Shown here: positions 52,006-61,241 of the stretch, one piece after another
Numbering within the stretch: position 1 is the stretch's first letter
How the letters are laid out: every line of letters begins with the position of its first letter
Assembly: GCA_014323795.1 (NCBI GenBank)
Contig: JACONK010000028.1
Location: forward strand, 62,001-126,000
Reading direction: 5' to 3'
Length of the DNA stretch: 64,000 bases
Source: Paracoccaceae bacterium
GTDB lineage: Bacteria; Pseudomonadota; Alphaproteobacteria; Rhodobacterales; Rhodobacteraceae
Notes under the pieces: generated by a model
Seen by the model: only the letters and a program-made list of their open reading frames with translations
Told to the model about the DNA's origin: nothing
Database searches by the model: none
Position numbers and translations under genes: made by a program

Positions 52006-52404
52006 TTACTTTTCGCACCGGTAAACGTAGTTTATCCCGGCAGGGCTTTTGACGACGTTATCCCTGGAAAGGCGCACCGTGTTTATTTTCAACACAGGCG
52101 TACGCGCTTCTGCCGCACGGCCTCCGCGCCCGTAGCGCACGCAAATTCCTTTCGCGACAGCCAGGGCCTTTTCCCTTTCCTCGGCCAGGGTGATCTCAGT
52201 CGGCCAGCCCTTGATAAATTGGTTTATCCTGACCTCGTTTTTGGTGACAGGCACCCTTGAAACATCAAGCGCACCTATAAAAACACCTTTTCCGTCCGCA
52301 CCCACGGCATCCTGCCAATGATCCGTGTTTCCCAGGAACGGCCCCGCATAGGCCGGAGTTGAGAGAGTAGCCACAAGGGCGGCAGTTGCAATTTTGTTGT
52401 TCAT
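52006..52404 (-). CDS. Secreted protein of unknown function
   Basis: 132 aa from ATG 52404 with AAAGGAGAACCCAAGCG in front. A signal peptide (MNNKIATAALVATLSTPAYA) is followed by GPFLGNTDHWQDAVGADGKG, VFIGALDVSRVPVTKNEVRI and, near the end, CVRYGRGGRAAEARTPVLKI and NYVYRCEK. The two Cys (ICVRYG; YRCEK) could form a disulfide. The layout resembles small periplasmic stress or inhibitor-like proteins but no family is recognised. Preceded by intergenic repeat copy 2. Confidence 0.65.
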   Translation of the reverse strand: MNNKIATAALVATLSTPAYAGPFLGNTDHWQDAVGADGKGVFIGALDVSRVPVTKNEVRINQFIKGWPTEITLAEEREKALAVAKGICVRYGRGGRAAEARTPVLKINTVRLSRDNVVKSPAGINYVYRCEK

Positions 52405-52423
52405 CGCTTGGGTTCTCCTTTTG

Positions 52424-52463
52424 CGATTACCGGCCTGCGGGGGCCCCTGCCCCTTGGCCGATG
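52424..52463. repeat. Intergenic repeat, copy 2
   Basis: Second copy of the 40-bp element at 51504-51543 (two mismatches). It lies 20 bp upstream of the secreted-protein gene on the minus strand, between it and the relic at 52466-52545. Confidence 0.75.
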
Positions 52464-52465
52464 AT

Positions 52466-52545
52466 GTGTTTTAAAAGCAGCCAGCCTACCCAGAAAAGCA
52501 GAGAAGGATCAGGTTTTGCAGCCTCCGTTGCCGGGGAGTGTGTCG
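52466..52545 (-). pseudogene. Relic of a copy of the 3' part of the membrane gene at 52839-53862
   Basis: The minus strand encodes LQNLIL, then after a one-base shift LLFWVGWLLLKHI. This corresponds to LQNLILPAMLFWGIWTLLKR in the product of the gene at 52839-53862, and the DNA GGATCAGGTTTTGCAG is identical in both. Only about 25 codons remain, so this is a decayed duplicate. Confidence 0.55.
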
Positions 52546-52549
52546 GTGG

Positions 52550-52747
52550 TTATCTTATCTGAAAGATCATAAGGATAACCAGGGGTATTATCATCCAGAT
52601 CAATCCTGCCAGTATGGCCGCAGGGATTGCCTTCATAAAGTAGTTGAACAGATCCCCAAAAGAAGATGCTTCTCTTGTGAAGGTTGTTGTAACACGTTGT
52701 GCGTCATAGGGAGAATGATCGGATTTCCCCGTTTGTTGTTCATTCAT
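52550..52747 (-). CDS. Small membrane protein of unknown function
   Basis: 65 aa from ATG 52747 (GGGAGTAAAATGCG ahead). A polar N-terminal half (MNEQQTGKSDHSPYDAQRVT-TTFTREASSFGDL) and one long hydrophobic helix (AIPAAILAGLIWMIIPLVIL) ending M-I-F-Q-I-R. Single-span, orientation unknown. The leader is shared with the gene at 51906. No family recognised; small single-span proteins of this kind include toxins and transporter regulators, but nothing supports either here. Confidence 0.5.
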   Translation of the reverse strand: MNEQQTGKSDHSPYDAQRVTTTFTREASSFGDLFNYFMKAIPAAILAGLIWMIIPLVILMIFQIR

Positions 52748-52756
52748 CGCATTTTA

Positions 52757-52809
52757 CTCCCTTGTTTGTCGGCAGCACCCCGGCAATTGCTTACAGACGG
52801 GGTGCTGCC
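52757..52809 (-). promoter_or_regulatory. Shared leader hairpin, copy B
   Basis: A perfect 12-bp inverted repeat GGCAGCACCCCG (52771-52782) / CGGGGTGCTGCC (52798-52809), overlapping the 28-bp block identical to copy A. It lies between the frameshifted membrane gene and the small gene at 52747, so it could terminate the former and control the latter. Confidence 0.7.
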
Positions 52810-52838
52810 CCGCACCACAGGTGATTCGAACCCGGGCC

Positions 52839-53862
52839 TTACCGCTCAGCGTCATGGAGCGGGCGGCCGTCGGTGATGGCAGGCATCAAATCATCGGCAA
52901 CCTGCAGTGCCGCATCCCGAACGTTCTGTATGTGGGCCTGCGTTTTTTCCGTTACGCTTTCGACTATGTAATTCCGTTTCAAGAGCGTCCATATCCCCCA
53001 GAACAGCATGGCGGGAAGGATCAGGTTTTGCAGGATGAAGATGCCGATCAGCGTCAGCGCCGCCTTTAACAGATCGTCTGCACTGGTGGTCAAAACGACC
53101 GCGGTTTTGGCATATCCCTTAACCTTGCCGCCTACCTCGGCAATACGCCCGAAGAACCCTTCGGCGGGGGCGTCGTCTTCGGCCAGGCCGCTGTCCTGCC
53201 CGGTCGCCGCCTTCGCCTGCGTCGCGATGCCGCTCAGGGTGGCCCGTGCCTCCTCTGCCTTGCCTTCTGTCATCCGTTTCCCCAATTCCAGCCCCAGGAA
53301 GATAACCAGCGGCAGCACCAGGGCAACCGTCCCGCCCAATTGGATAGCGGGCCAGGCCGTGCAGCCGGGCGGGGATGCCCGGCCACAGCGTTGCCAGGGC
53401 GGACACGAACAAACCCGCCGCCAAAAGTAATGCCCCCAGTGTGGCGACCGGTTCCAGGCCTACGGTGGCCACCATCGCGCCGACGGCCGCGGCAAAAATT
53501 ATATCGGCCACCCGTTCCACCATGTCATCCACCGGTTCCAGCACCTTGAACGGTTGCAGATTGGCACCTGCCACCACGGCAGAGGCATTGATGTTGATCT
53601 CCTGTGCGGCAGACAGGGCTGCGTTGATGACCCGCAGGGAGGCATACACCACCAATGCCGAGGCCACGACCTTCCCCACCGAATTCTCGCTCTGCCGCAC
53701 CAGCGGGTTCTGCGTAACCGCCATCAGAAGCGACAGTGCCGCCAGCAAGGCGAAAACCCCCGCCCGTACCCGCGGGCGTGCATCCGCCAGGGAAATTCTT
53801 GCTGTCAGGGTCTTCATCCCCGCGCGTACCCGCCGGGTTACAGGTTTGAATGTGAAAGCCAT
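52839..53862 (-). pseudogene. Multi-span membrane protein gene with a frameshift
   Basis: From ATG 53862 (AAAGGATTCCAGGCC ahead) the frame gives MAFTFKPVTRRVRAGMKTL-T, helices VRAGVFALLAALSLLMAVTQ, GKVVASALVVYASLRVINAA, VADIIFAAAVGAMVATVGLE and LGALLLAAGLFVSALATLWP. Near 53340-53370 the protein-like sequence passes into another frame: GGTVALVLPLVIFLGLELGK, then a linker and ADDLLKAALTLIGIFILQNL, ending at 52839. Total length 1024 bp is not a multiple of three. About 340 aa if restored. Family not recognised. The frameshift may be genuine or a sequence error. A relic copy of its 3' end lies at 52466-52545. Confidence 0.6.
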
Positions 53863-54051
53863 GGCCTGGAATCCTTTTGTTTTGTGTGCGGGGTTCCGCA
53901 TATCCGTTTCACGCCGGGCCTTGCAACGATAAATATCGGGGCCAAACCTGCCGCGCCAATTCCGGGTTCGCATACCAATGCCCGCCGGGCCTTGCAACCC
54001 CCGCTTTCCTCCCCTACCCTTGCGGGGGTCACCCGGGCAGGAGGAACCCCC

Positions 54052-54621
54052 ATGAGATTTTGGCACGGATTGGCGGTTGCGCTGCTTGCCCTGGCCCCTT
54101 CGGCTGCCAAGGCGCAGGCGTTTGGAATTGAAATGGGCACCGCAGTATCTGATCTGGACGTTGTGGAGGATATCGGTGATTTTTATTACACTGTCAATCC
54201 GCCGCGCCCGGTGTCCGGCTTTGAAACCTGTGTCGTTTATGCGGCCCCCGAATCCGGCGTGTGTGTTGTTCGGGGGATCGGAAAGAACTTTGAGCGTGAC
54301 GGCTATGGTATAAAGGTGCGTGACCGCTTCCGGGATCTCAAAAATATTCTGGATAAAAATTACGGGAACGGCGCACTACAGGACGGGCTGCGCCCCGGTG
54401 CCCTTTGGGATGAGGTGGATGTGCGGGTCATGGCGCTCCGACAAAATGAGCGATACTATCAGGCCGAATGGCAGGTTGATGCCCCCGAAGGGATTGATGA
54501 TATAATCATGTCGGTTAAGGCCCTTTCATCGGATACCAGCTTCCTGTCGTTGCAGTATCGCTTCTCCAATGTGGGGGCCTGCCGCCGGGAGGCGCGGGAA
54601 CAGGATGCGGGCGGGCTATAA
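54052..54621 (+). CDS. Secreted protein of unknown function
   Basis: 189 aa from ATG 54052 with a strong GGAGGAACCCCC site. Signal peptide MRFWHGLAVALLALAPSAAK-A-Q-A, then a mixed alpha/beta domain: FGIEMGTAVSDLDVVEDIGD, DGYGIKVRDRFRDLKNILDK-NYG, and ALRQNERYYQAEWQVDAPEG, with paired Cys (ETCVVYAAPESGVCVVRG). The DRFRDLKNxLDKNYG element resembles small periplasmic proteins with a lysozyme-inhibitor-like or PepSY-like size, but I cannot assign a family. Divergent from the frameshifted membrane gene. Confidence 0.7.
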   Translation: MRFWHGLAVALLALAPSAAKAQAFGIEMGTAVSDLDVVEDIGDFYYTVNPPRPVSGFETCVVYAAPESGVCVVRGIGKNFERDGYGIKVRDRFRDLKNILDKNYGNGALQDGLRPGALWDEVDVRVMALRQNERYYQAEWQVDAPEGIDDIIMSVKALSSDTSFLSLQYRFSNVGACRREAREQDAGGL

Positions 54622-54669
54622 CACCGCCCCCGCCGCGCTGTCCGGGCACCGGGCCGGGGATGGGCCGGC

Positions 54670-55962
54670 ATGACGGGCGTGGTGGTGGTCGGCGCCCAGT
54701 GGGGGGACGAGGGCAAGGGCAAGATCGTCGATTGGCTGAGCGAACGGGCCGATGTCATCGTCCGCTTCCAGGGCGGGCACAACGCGGGCCACACCCTGGT
54801 GGTGGGGGAAGAGATCTACCGGCTGCACGCGCTGCCCTCCGGCGTTGTGCGCCCGGGCAAGCTGAGCATCATCGGCAGCGGGGTCGTGCTTGATCCCTGG
54901 CACCTGGTGGAGGAAATCGGGCACATCCGGGCCCAGGGTATCGGGGTCACGCCCAAAACCCTGATGGTGGCAGAGAATGCGCCGTTGATCCTGCCGCTCC
55001 ATGGCGCGCTGGACCGGGCGCGGGAAAGCCTGGGTTCGGTTGCAAAAATCGGCACGACCGGGCGCGGGATCGGCCCGGCCTATGAAGACAAGGTTGGCCG
55101 CCGGGCCGTCCGGGTGGCGGACCTGGCGGACAAGGCAACCCTGGAGGCCCGCCTGGACCGTACGCTGGCGCACCATAACGCGCTGCGCCGGGGCCTGGGC
55201 CTGCCGGCGGTGGACCGGGCCGGGCTGATGGCACGGCTCATGGAGGTTGCCCCCCGGATACTTGAATACGCGGCCCCGGTCTGGCAGGTTCTGGCGGATG
55301 CGCGCAAAAACTCCCGCCGTATCCTGTTTGAGGGCGCACAGGGGGCACTTCTGGATATCGATTATGGCACCTATCCGTTTGTCACCTCCTCCAACGTTCT
55401 TTCGGGGCATGCGGCCACCGGTGCCGGCATGGGGCCGGGGGCGATTAATTTCGTGCTTGGGATTGTGAAGGCCTATACCACGCGGGTGGGGGAAGGGCCG
55501 TTCCCGACGGAACTTAAGGATGCGGACGGCCGGCGGCTGGGGCAGCGCGGGCATGAATTCGGCGTCACCACGGGCCGCAAGCGCCGGTGCGGCTGGTTTG
55601 ATGCCTGCCTGCTGCGCCAGACCTGTGCAACCAGCGGTGTGAACGGGATTGCCCTGACGAAGCTTGACGTGCTTGACGGGTTTGAGGAAATCCGGGTCTG
55701 CGTGGCCTATGAGCTGGATGGCCGGCGGCTTGACTGCCTGCCGACAGCCGCCGGCCTGCAGGCCCGCTGCACCCCCGTTTATGAAACCCTGCCCGGCTGG
55801 TCGGAAAGCACCGAGGGGGCGCGCAGCTGGGGGGCCCTGCCGGCCAACGCGATCAAATATGTGCGCCGCGTGGAAGAGCTGATCGGCTGCCCGGTGGCCA
55901 TGCTGTCCACTTCACCGAAACGCGAGGATACAATCCTTGTGACCGATCCGTTTGCGGGGTAG
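54670..55962 (+). CDS. purA: Adenylosuccinate synthetase
   Basis: Joins IMP and aspartate using GTP, first committed step to AMP. 430 aa: [82 protein letters not shown], and [20 protein letters not shown] with the C-terminal ISTSPKRED-type end ([18 protein letters not shown]). All catalytic and GTP-binding elements are present. The DUF2842 gene starts 2 bp after its stop, the arrangement usual in Rhodobacterales. Confidence 0.98.
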   Translation: MTGVVVVGAQWGDEGKGKIVDWLSERADVIVRFQGGHNAGHTLVVGEEIYRLHALPSGVVRPGKLSIIGSGVVLDPWHLVEEIGHIRAQGIGVTPKTLMVAENAPLILPLHGALDRARESLGSVAKIGTTGRGIGPAYEDKVGRRAVRVADLADKATLEARLDRTLAHHNALRRGLGLPAVDRAGLMARLMEVAPRILEYAAPVWQVLADARKNSRRILFEGAQGALLDIDYGTYPFVTSSNVLSGHAATGAGMGPGAINFVLGIVKAYTTRVGEGPFPTELKDADGRRLGQRGHEFGVTTGRKRRCGWFDACLLRQTCATSGVNGIALTKLDVLDGFEEIRVCVAYELDGRRLDCLPTAAGLQARCTPVYETLPGWSESTEGARSWGALPANAIKYVRRVEELIGCPVAMLSTSPKREDTILVTDPFAG

Positions 55963-55963
55963 G

Positions 55964-56179
55964 ATGCCACACATACCCTATAGGGCGCGCCGGCGCCTGG
56001 CACTCCTTGTGCTGCTGGTCTTTCTGCCTGCCTACATCATTGTGGCGGGGGCGTTTATGGCCCTGCTGCCGCGCCTGCCGCTGCTGGTGGAACTGGCCGC
56101 CTATGCCTTCCTGGGCGTGGCCTGGGCGTGGCCGTTCAAATTTGTCTTTCGGGGCGTGGCTGCCAGGAAACCGGACTGA
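55964..56179 (+). CDS. DUF2842 family membrane protein
   Basis: 71 aa with two transmembrane helices: MPHIPYRARRRLALLVLLVF-LPAYIIVAGAFMALLPRLP, and LVELAAYAFLGVAWAWPFKF, ending in a basic tail. This matches the small DUF2842 family found next to purA in Rhodobacterales. The ATG at 55964 follows the purA stop by one base, with GGGGTAGG as shared ribosome binding site. Function unknown; coupled translation with purA is likely. Confidence 0.85.
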   Translation: MPHIPYRARRRLALLVLLVFLPAYIIVAGAFMALLPRLPLLVELAAYAFLGVAWAWPFKFVFRGVAARKPD

Positions 56180-56378
56180 ATTGCAATGCTGCGCGGGTTT
56201 CCCGCCCCGGCCTGCCCCGCAGCCCCTTCCGCTGTGCCGATGCCGGCACGTTCTGAACGATCCGGGCCGGGGGGTTCCCTGCATTCCCCGGCGCGGGGGG
56301 TTTAAAGGCTTGTTCTGCCTTGGAATGTCCTGGAATGTACTGTATCGGGGCTATCCGAAACGCGAAAGGGAGGTTTCG

Positions 56379-57748
56379 GTGATACCAAGAACCGTGAGCA
56401 TTCATTTGATGGATGACGCTGTGACGGAACAGTCAAGGCTGATTTCCCGGATCGAGGGTTGGGCGGGCCGTATCCTGGCATCACCAAGGAAAGAGATCGG
56501 ATGGCATGATGAGATGCTTGGCAACAGAGGTGTCTATTTCCTGATCGGTCCGGATAATAACGGTAACCGAAACCGCGTCTATGTTGGCCAGGCGGGAAAT
56601 ATCAGAGACCGCCTGACCCGGCATAATAATGATTCAAATAAAGATTTCTGGGACAGATTCATTGCCATAACCAGCTGCTCTGGTCTTGATGCGGACCAGG
56701 CAGGGTATCTTGAAAGCCAGATTGCTTGAAATGCTCAGGAGTGCGCGAAGGGCTGATGTTACAAATGAGCAAAATCCGGATACCTGTAATAATGATGGAA
56801 TCTTTTTGGCTGCTATGGCGGCCTTCATGGAAAATATCGAACTTGTTCTGCCGATGATCGGGGCGGATTTTCTGCGCCCGGCACCACAACGTATCGCTGC
56901 ACCGGAACAGGGTGCGCTGCCTGCAATCGATACCGGTCCGCACACCCCGAACGCCCCTGTTGCCGGTGTCGGGAACACCAACGCCCCCGTTTTCCATGCC
57001 GTATACCCAAAATCAGGTATTTCCGCACGTATGATTCAGGTCGGAGATGGGCAGTTCATCATCAGGTCCGGCTCGATCGGCTCTTGCCGGGAAGCACCTA
57101 CACTTCCCCAAATAATAAAAAGAAGGAGGAGGGAAGCGTTTGACAGGAATCTCGCTGAAAGACGGGACGACGGAACATTTATTCTTAATCAGGACATCGA
57201 ATTCAACAACCCCGGTGCTGCCTCAAGATTCATTTCGGGTTCAAACAACAACGGCAGAACGTATTGGAAAACGGAAGACGAGCAAACCTACGGCGAATGG
57301 CAACAAGCCGGTATCGATCAGCCGCACAGTCAGAATCCGGAACACCCTCCCGGACAGGATGAAACTGCAACCCCGCCGAACCTTGCCCATACGAAGATGA
57401 TCGCGGCAGAGGTCAATGGACAACAGATTGCGCAGCCGAGTTGGAACAAAATCCTGGTCGGGGTGATTGCGGCGGTGCAATCCGCAGGACTGCGGGGTGA
57501 ACACCTTGTCCGGGAACCGGGGAACTGGGCCAGGGCCGGCATATATGAGGGAAAAGGATACCGGTTTTACCCTGGACTCGGGATTTCAATCAAAGGTCTT
57601 GCCGCCCCTGTCGCATGGAAAAAAAATCGCCCGGCTCGCCGATGCACACCAAATCCCCGTGCAGGTCAGGTTTGTCTGGCACGACAGACCCGATGCGCAG
57701 CATCCGGGCACAACAGGTATCCTCACCGCCGGCCCGGATAACCGCTGA
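56379..57748 (+). pseudogene. GIY-YIG / DUF4357 nuclease gene broken by two frameshifts
   Basis: GTG 56379 (AAAGGGAGGTTTCG ahead) opens a GIY-YIG domain: RGVYFLIGPDNNGNRNRVYV-GQAGNIRDRLTRHN and DADQAGYLES, then stops at 56729. One base change of frame restores SRLLEMLRSARRADVTNEQN and the DUF4357 domain (LNQDIEFNNPGAASRFISGS-NNNGRTYWKTEDE), followed by SWNKILVGVIAAVQSAGLRG and EGKGYRFYPGLGISIKG. A second shift near 57600 moves to HGKKIARLADAHQIPVQVRF to the stop at 57748. Intact relatives are about 380-450 aa and often lie beside restriction-modification genes, as here. Could be sequence error, but two shifts favour decay. Confidence 0.7.
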
Positions 57749-57781
57749 AACGCAAGAGGAACCTGAAAGAAAGAACAATCT

Positions 57782-60700
57782 ATGGATTCTGTCGCGCGTT
57801 ATATTCGTGACATCAGGAAAGTTTATCAGACGGGGACGGCGACAGAACATTCTTACCGGCCCGCCCTGGTGGAGCTTTTACGCTCAATTGACAACGCTGT
57901 CACCGTTCAGAACGAGGCCAGACCGGCGGCCGGCACCGCCCCTGATATAACCTTGTCCCGCAACGATAGTGTGCTTGGTTATGTGGAGGCCAAGACTATC
58001 GATGTTGATCTGTCAAACCTCACTGACGCGAATGCGGCGCAGAAAGCCCGTTACCTTCAACGCATGGATAAACTGGTTTACACCAATTATCTTGATTGGG
58101 AGCTTTATTTGAAGGGCACACTTATATCCGATGTTCGCATTGCCACACTGGAATCCGGTAAAATCAAATCCGCCAGGGATAATTTCCACAAACTTAAAAC
58201 CCTGCTGGGTTTTTTGATTCAGGATCTGCAGAACATCACCGGTATTGAAGATCTTGTTACGGCGGTCGCAAACCGGGCTGTTCTGATCAGGGCTGATTTG
58301 AAACGTATCCTGAAGAAAGACGACAGCTATCGCAAACTCTTTGAATTCTTCAGGGAACATCTCATCCATGATCTGGCACCGGATGACTTTGCCGATACGT
58401 ATGCGGAAACCGTCGCCTATGGCGTTCTTGCGGCACGAATACATACAAAGGAGGGGGATTTTACCCGCAGGAATCTAAAGGATATGATTCCAAAATCCAA
58501 CCGGTTTCTGCGCGGTTTATTTTCCCATATCGCGGAAGATTCCCTGAACTGCCGTATTGCCGGGATTATTGATGATCTGGTGGATATATTCAAGGCGTGT
58601 GATATAAACAGCCTTCTTGAAAGTGCAGAGGGGGCTGATCCTTTCCTTCATTTCTATGAAAAATTTCTTGATATTTACAACCCGGAAAAGCGCAGGGATC
58701 GTGGTGTCTGGTATACCCCGGAACCGGTGGTTAAATTTATTGTTCGGGCTGTGGATGATGTATTGAAAAAGGAATTCCGGTTGCAGGATGGCCTTGCGGA
58801 TACATCCAAAACAGAAACAGGCGTTCATCGGGTTCAAATACTCGACCCGGCCACCGGCACCGGCACCTTTTTGGCGGAGGTGATGGCACGGGTCGCCCAT
58901 ACAGTCCGGGATGTTACGGGGGGCGGGTATTCAGATTACATCAGGAAAGATCTTGTCCCGCGCCTGCACGGGTTTGAAATACTTATGGCCCCCTATGTGG
59001 TGTGCCATATCAAGCTGAATATGATGCTGAAAAATCTGGGCTATGAACCGAAGGATGAATCGGAACGCCTGTCTGTTTACCTGACGAATTCCCTGGAATC
59101 AGGGGGGGATATTGAGGGGCTTTTCTACCCCTGGTTCATCGATGAAGTCAAGGCTGCGGCTGAAATAAAATCGAAAAAGCCTATCATGTGCGTCATCGGC
59201 AACCCGCCTTACCTGGGCGAAGGCGGTGTTTCCAAAGGGTGGTTCGGCACCCTGATGGAGGGTTACAAGAAGGAACCGGGTGGGGCGGCACCGCTGGAGG
59301 AACGCAACCCGAAATGGCTCAATGATTCCTATGTGAAATTCATCCGCCTGTCGGAACACCTGATTGAAAGGAACGGCGCGGGGGTGGTCGCCTTTATCAC
59401 CAACCACGGCTATCTGGATAACCCGACCTTTCGCGGCATGCGCTGGCACCTGATGCGAACCTTTGACAGCATCCACGTGCTGGACCTGCACGGAAACACC
59501 CGAAAGAAGGAAACCGCCCCGGACGGATCAGAAGATGAAAACGTGTTTGATATTCAGCAGGGCGTGGCCATCCTTGTTGCCGTAAGGAAAAAGGGAAACA
59601 ACCCGGAATTGGCCAGGGTATATCGCGGCGATCTGCGGGGCAGCCGGGCAGCGAAATACAAAAGCCTCGCAATCGGCACGATGCAGGGGCTGATCCCGAA
59701 AAAACTGGATGTGCGCGGCCCCCGATACACTTTCAAATACCGCGACCACGCTCTGGCAGAAGTTTATGAACAGGGCTTTTCAATAAAGGAATTCATGCCA
59801 GTGAATTCGGCGGGGATTGTGACGGCACGGGATGACCTTGTGACAGATTTCACAAGGGAAGACCTGACACAAAAGATCGGCAGGTTTTTAGATTCGTCAA
59901 AGACGGATGATCAGGTAAGGGCTGAATTTTTCCCCGACAGAAAAGCGGGAAAATACCTGCCCGGGGACAATAAAAAGTGGAAATTATCTGCTGCACGATC
60001 TGCACTTCAGGCGACAGACTGGCACCAGGACATCACGCCCGTTGCCTATCGCCCGTTTGATACACGCGCACTCCTGTATCGCCGGGATATGGTTGAGGGG
60101 ATGCGGGAACAGGTGATGCGCCATATGCTGCACGATAACGTGGGGCTGGCAACCTGTCGTCAGGTAAAAAACGGAAACGATTACGCACATGCTTTCTGCA
60201 CAAAGACCATTATGGAAAGCAGTCTGATTTCCAACAAAACGTCTGAGATTGGAACTGTTTCACCCCTTTACCTTTACCTTTGCCCCGAAAACGGGAACGT
60301 CAGCACAGCCCGCACGGTTAACTTTAACCCCGCCCTGTGGAACCGGTTGAAAGACCTTGCCGCACACCCCGGCCACGACACCCCGGATGAACTGCAGACC
60401 TTTGATTATATCTACGGCACCCTCCACGCCCCGGTCTACCGCACCGCTTACGCCGAATTCCTGAAAGAGGATTTCCCCCGCATCCCCTGGCCTGCCACGC
60501 CGGATGAATTCTGGCACATATCCGCCAAGGGCGCACAGCTGCGCAAACTGCACCTGATGGACCGGGATACAATCGGCCCTGCCCCCTACCCCCTTGAAGG
60601 GGACGGCGGCAACAATGTGGATAAACCCCGCTTTGATAACGGCAGGATATACATCAACAAAACCCGGTGTTTCACGGATGTTCCCGAAGTGTCATGGAAT

Positions 60701-60883
60701 TTCCATTTCGGCGGCTACCGGCCCGCACAGAAATGGCTGAAAGACCGCCAGGGCAGGGTATTGGATTTGCACGACATCAGGCACTGCCAAAGCATCCTGA
60801 AAATCCTGTCAGAAACCGACAGGATTATGCGGGCGATAGACATGTGCCAACCGGAAGCGGGACAAACCGACAAACCCCGATAA
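57782..60883 (+). CDS. Type IIG restriction-modification enzyme (N6-adenine methylase with nuclease domain)
   Basis: A 1033-aa single-chain R-M protein. N-terminal PD-(D/E)xK nuclease: D55 in APDITLSR and E69/K71 in GYVEAKTI. Then a helical connector, RGVWYTPEPVVKFIVRAVDD, and the gamma-class N6-adenine methylase: motif I VQILDPATGTGTFLAEVMAR, motif IV CVIGNPPYLGEGG (NPPY). The C-terminal 400 residues are target recognition (DITPVAYRPFDTRALLYRRD; WPATPDEFWHISAKGAQL is typical). No helicase domain, so not type I or ISP. Intact and without frameshifts. Recognition sequence unknown. It lies 33 bp after the broken GIY-YIG/DUF4357 gene. Higher AT than the flanking core genes in its first half suggests transfer. 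Confidence 0.9.
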   Translation: MDSVARYIRDIRKVYQTGTATEHSYRPALVELLRSIDNAVTVQNEARPAAGTAPDITLSRNDSVLGYVEAKTIDVDLSNLTDANAAQKARYLQRMDKLVYTNYLDWELYLKGTLISDVRIATLESGKIKSARDNFHKLKTLLGFLIQDLQNITGIEDLVTAVANRAVLIRADLKRILKKDDSYRKLFEFFREHLIHDLAPDDFADTYAETVAYGVLAARIHTKEGDFTRRNLKDMIPKSNRFLRGLFSHIAEDSLNCRIAGIIDDLVDIFKACDINSLLESAEGADPFLHFYEKFLDIYNPEKRRDRGVWYTPEPVVKFIVRAVDDVLKKEFRLQDGLADTSKTETGVHRVQILDPATGTGTFLAEVMARVAHTVRDVTGGGYSDYIRKDLVPRLHGFEILMAPYVVCHIKLNMMLKNLGYEPKDESERLSVYLTNSLESGGDIEGLFYPWFIDEVKAAAEIKSKKPIMCVIGNPPYLGEGGVSKGWFGTLMEGYKKEPGGAAPLEERNPKWLNDSYVKFIRLSEHLIERNGAGVVAFITNHGYLDNPTFRGMRWHLMRTFDSIHVLDLHGNTRKKETAPDGSEDENVFDIQQGVAILVAVRKKGNNPELARVYRGDLRGSRAAKYKSLAIGTMQGLIPKKLDVRGPRYTFKYRDHALAEVYEQGFSIKEFMPVNSAGIVTARDDLVTDFTREDLTQKIGRFLDSSKTDDQVRAEFFPDRKAGKYLPGDNKKWKLSAARSALQATDWHQDITPVAYRPFDTRALLYRRDMVEGMREQVMRHMLHDNVGLATCRQVKNGNDYAHAFCTKTIMESSLISNKTSEIGTVSPLYLYLCPENGNVSTARTVNFNPALWNRLKDLAAHPGHDTPDELQTFDYIYGTLHAPVYRTAYAEFLKEDFPRIPWPATPDEFWHISAKGAQLRKLHLMDRDTIGPAPYPLEGDGGNNVDKPRFDNGRIYINKTRCFTDVPEVSWNFHFGGYRPAQKWLKDRQGRVLDLHDIRHCQSILKILSETDRIMRAIDMCQPEAGQTDKPR

Positions 60884-61241
60884 CGCGGATGCCTGCATGC
60901 CATACCCGCACCCGAACAGGCCATCCCTGGAACGCACGGAACACTGCCCTGCACAACACCGGGCGGCGGCATTTATGATCGGCCCGGGAGCATGCCATAG
61001 AAGAAGACCGCAGCACATACTCCCGGACCGAAAAGTGCGGAAGAGAAACCAACACAATAACCTCCTGCACCGGGGCGCACCCACCGGGGCGCACCCCTGT
61101 CAGAACAGCCGCCCCGGGGCTGAAGGAGACCTTTCGTACGAAAGGCTCTGACAGGTGTTTCGTGTTCAGCCGCCGTGCGGGCCAGCCGGTGCAGCGGCAC
61201 ATCCGCCCCCGCAGGGGGGCACACAGCCGGCCGTCGGCCGC
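60884..61241. other. Gap between the R-M gene and glnA with a 16-bp palindrome
   Basis: No gene supported. At 61130-61145 there is a perfect 16-bp palindrome CCTTTCGTACGAAAGG, either a regulator or terminator element in the convergent space between the R-M gene and glnA. Just before the glnA stop a weaker GC inverted repeat (CCGGCCGTCGGCCG, about 61229-61242) occurs. Confidence 0.5.

Noticed and set aside
52810-52860. tRNA-like GGTTCGAATC on the minus strand
   Set aside because: The flanking bases cannot form a T stem and no acceptor or anticodon arm is present; it overlaps the end of the frameshifted membrane gene.
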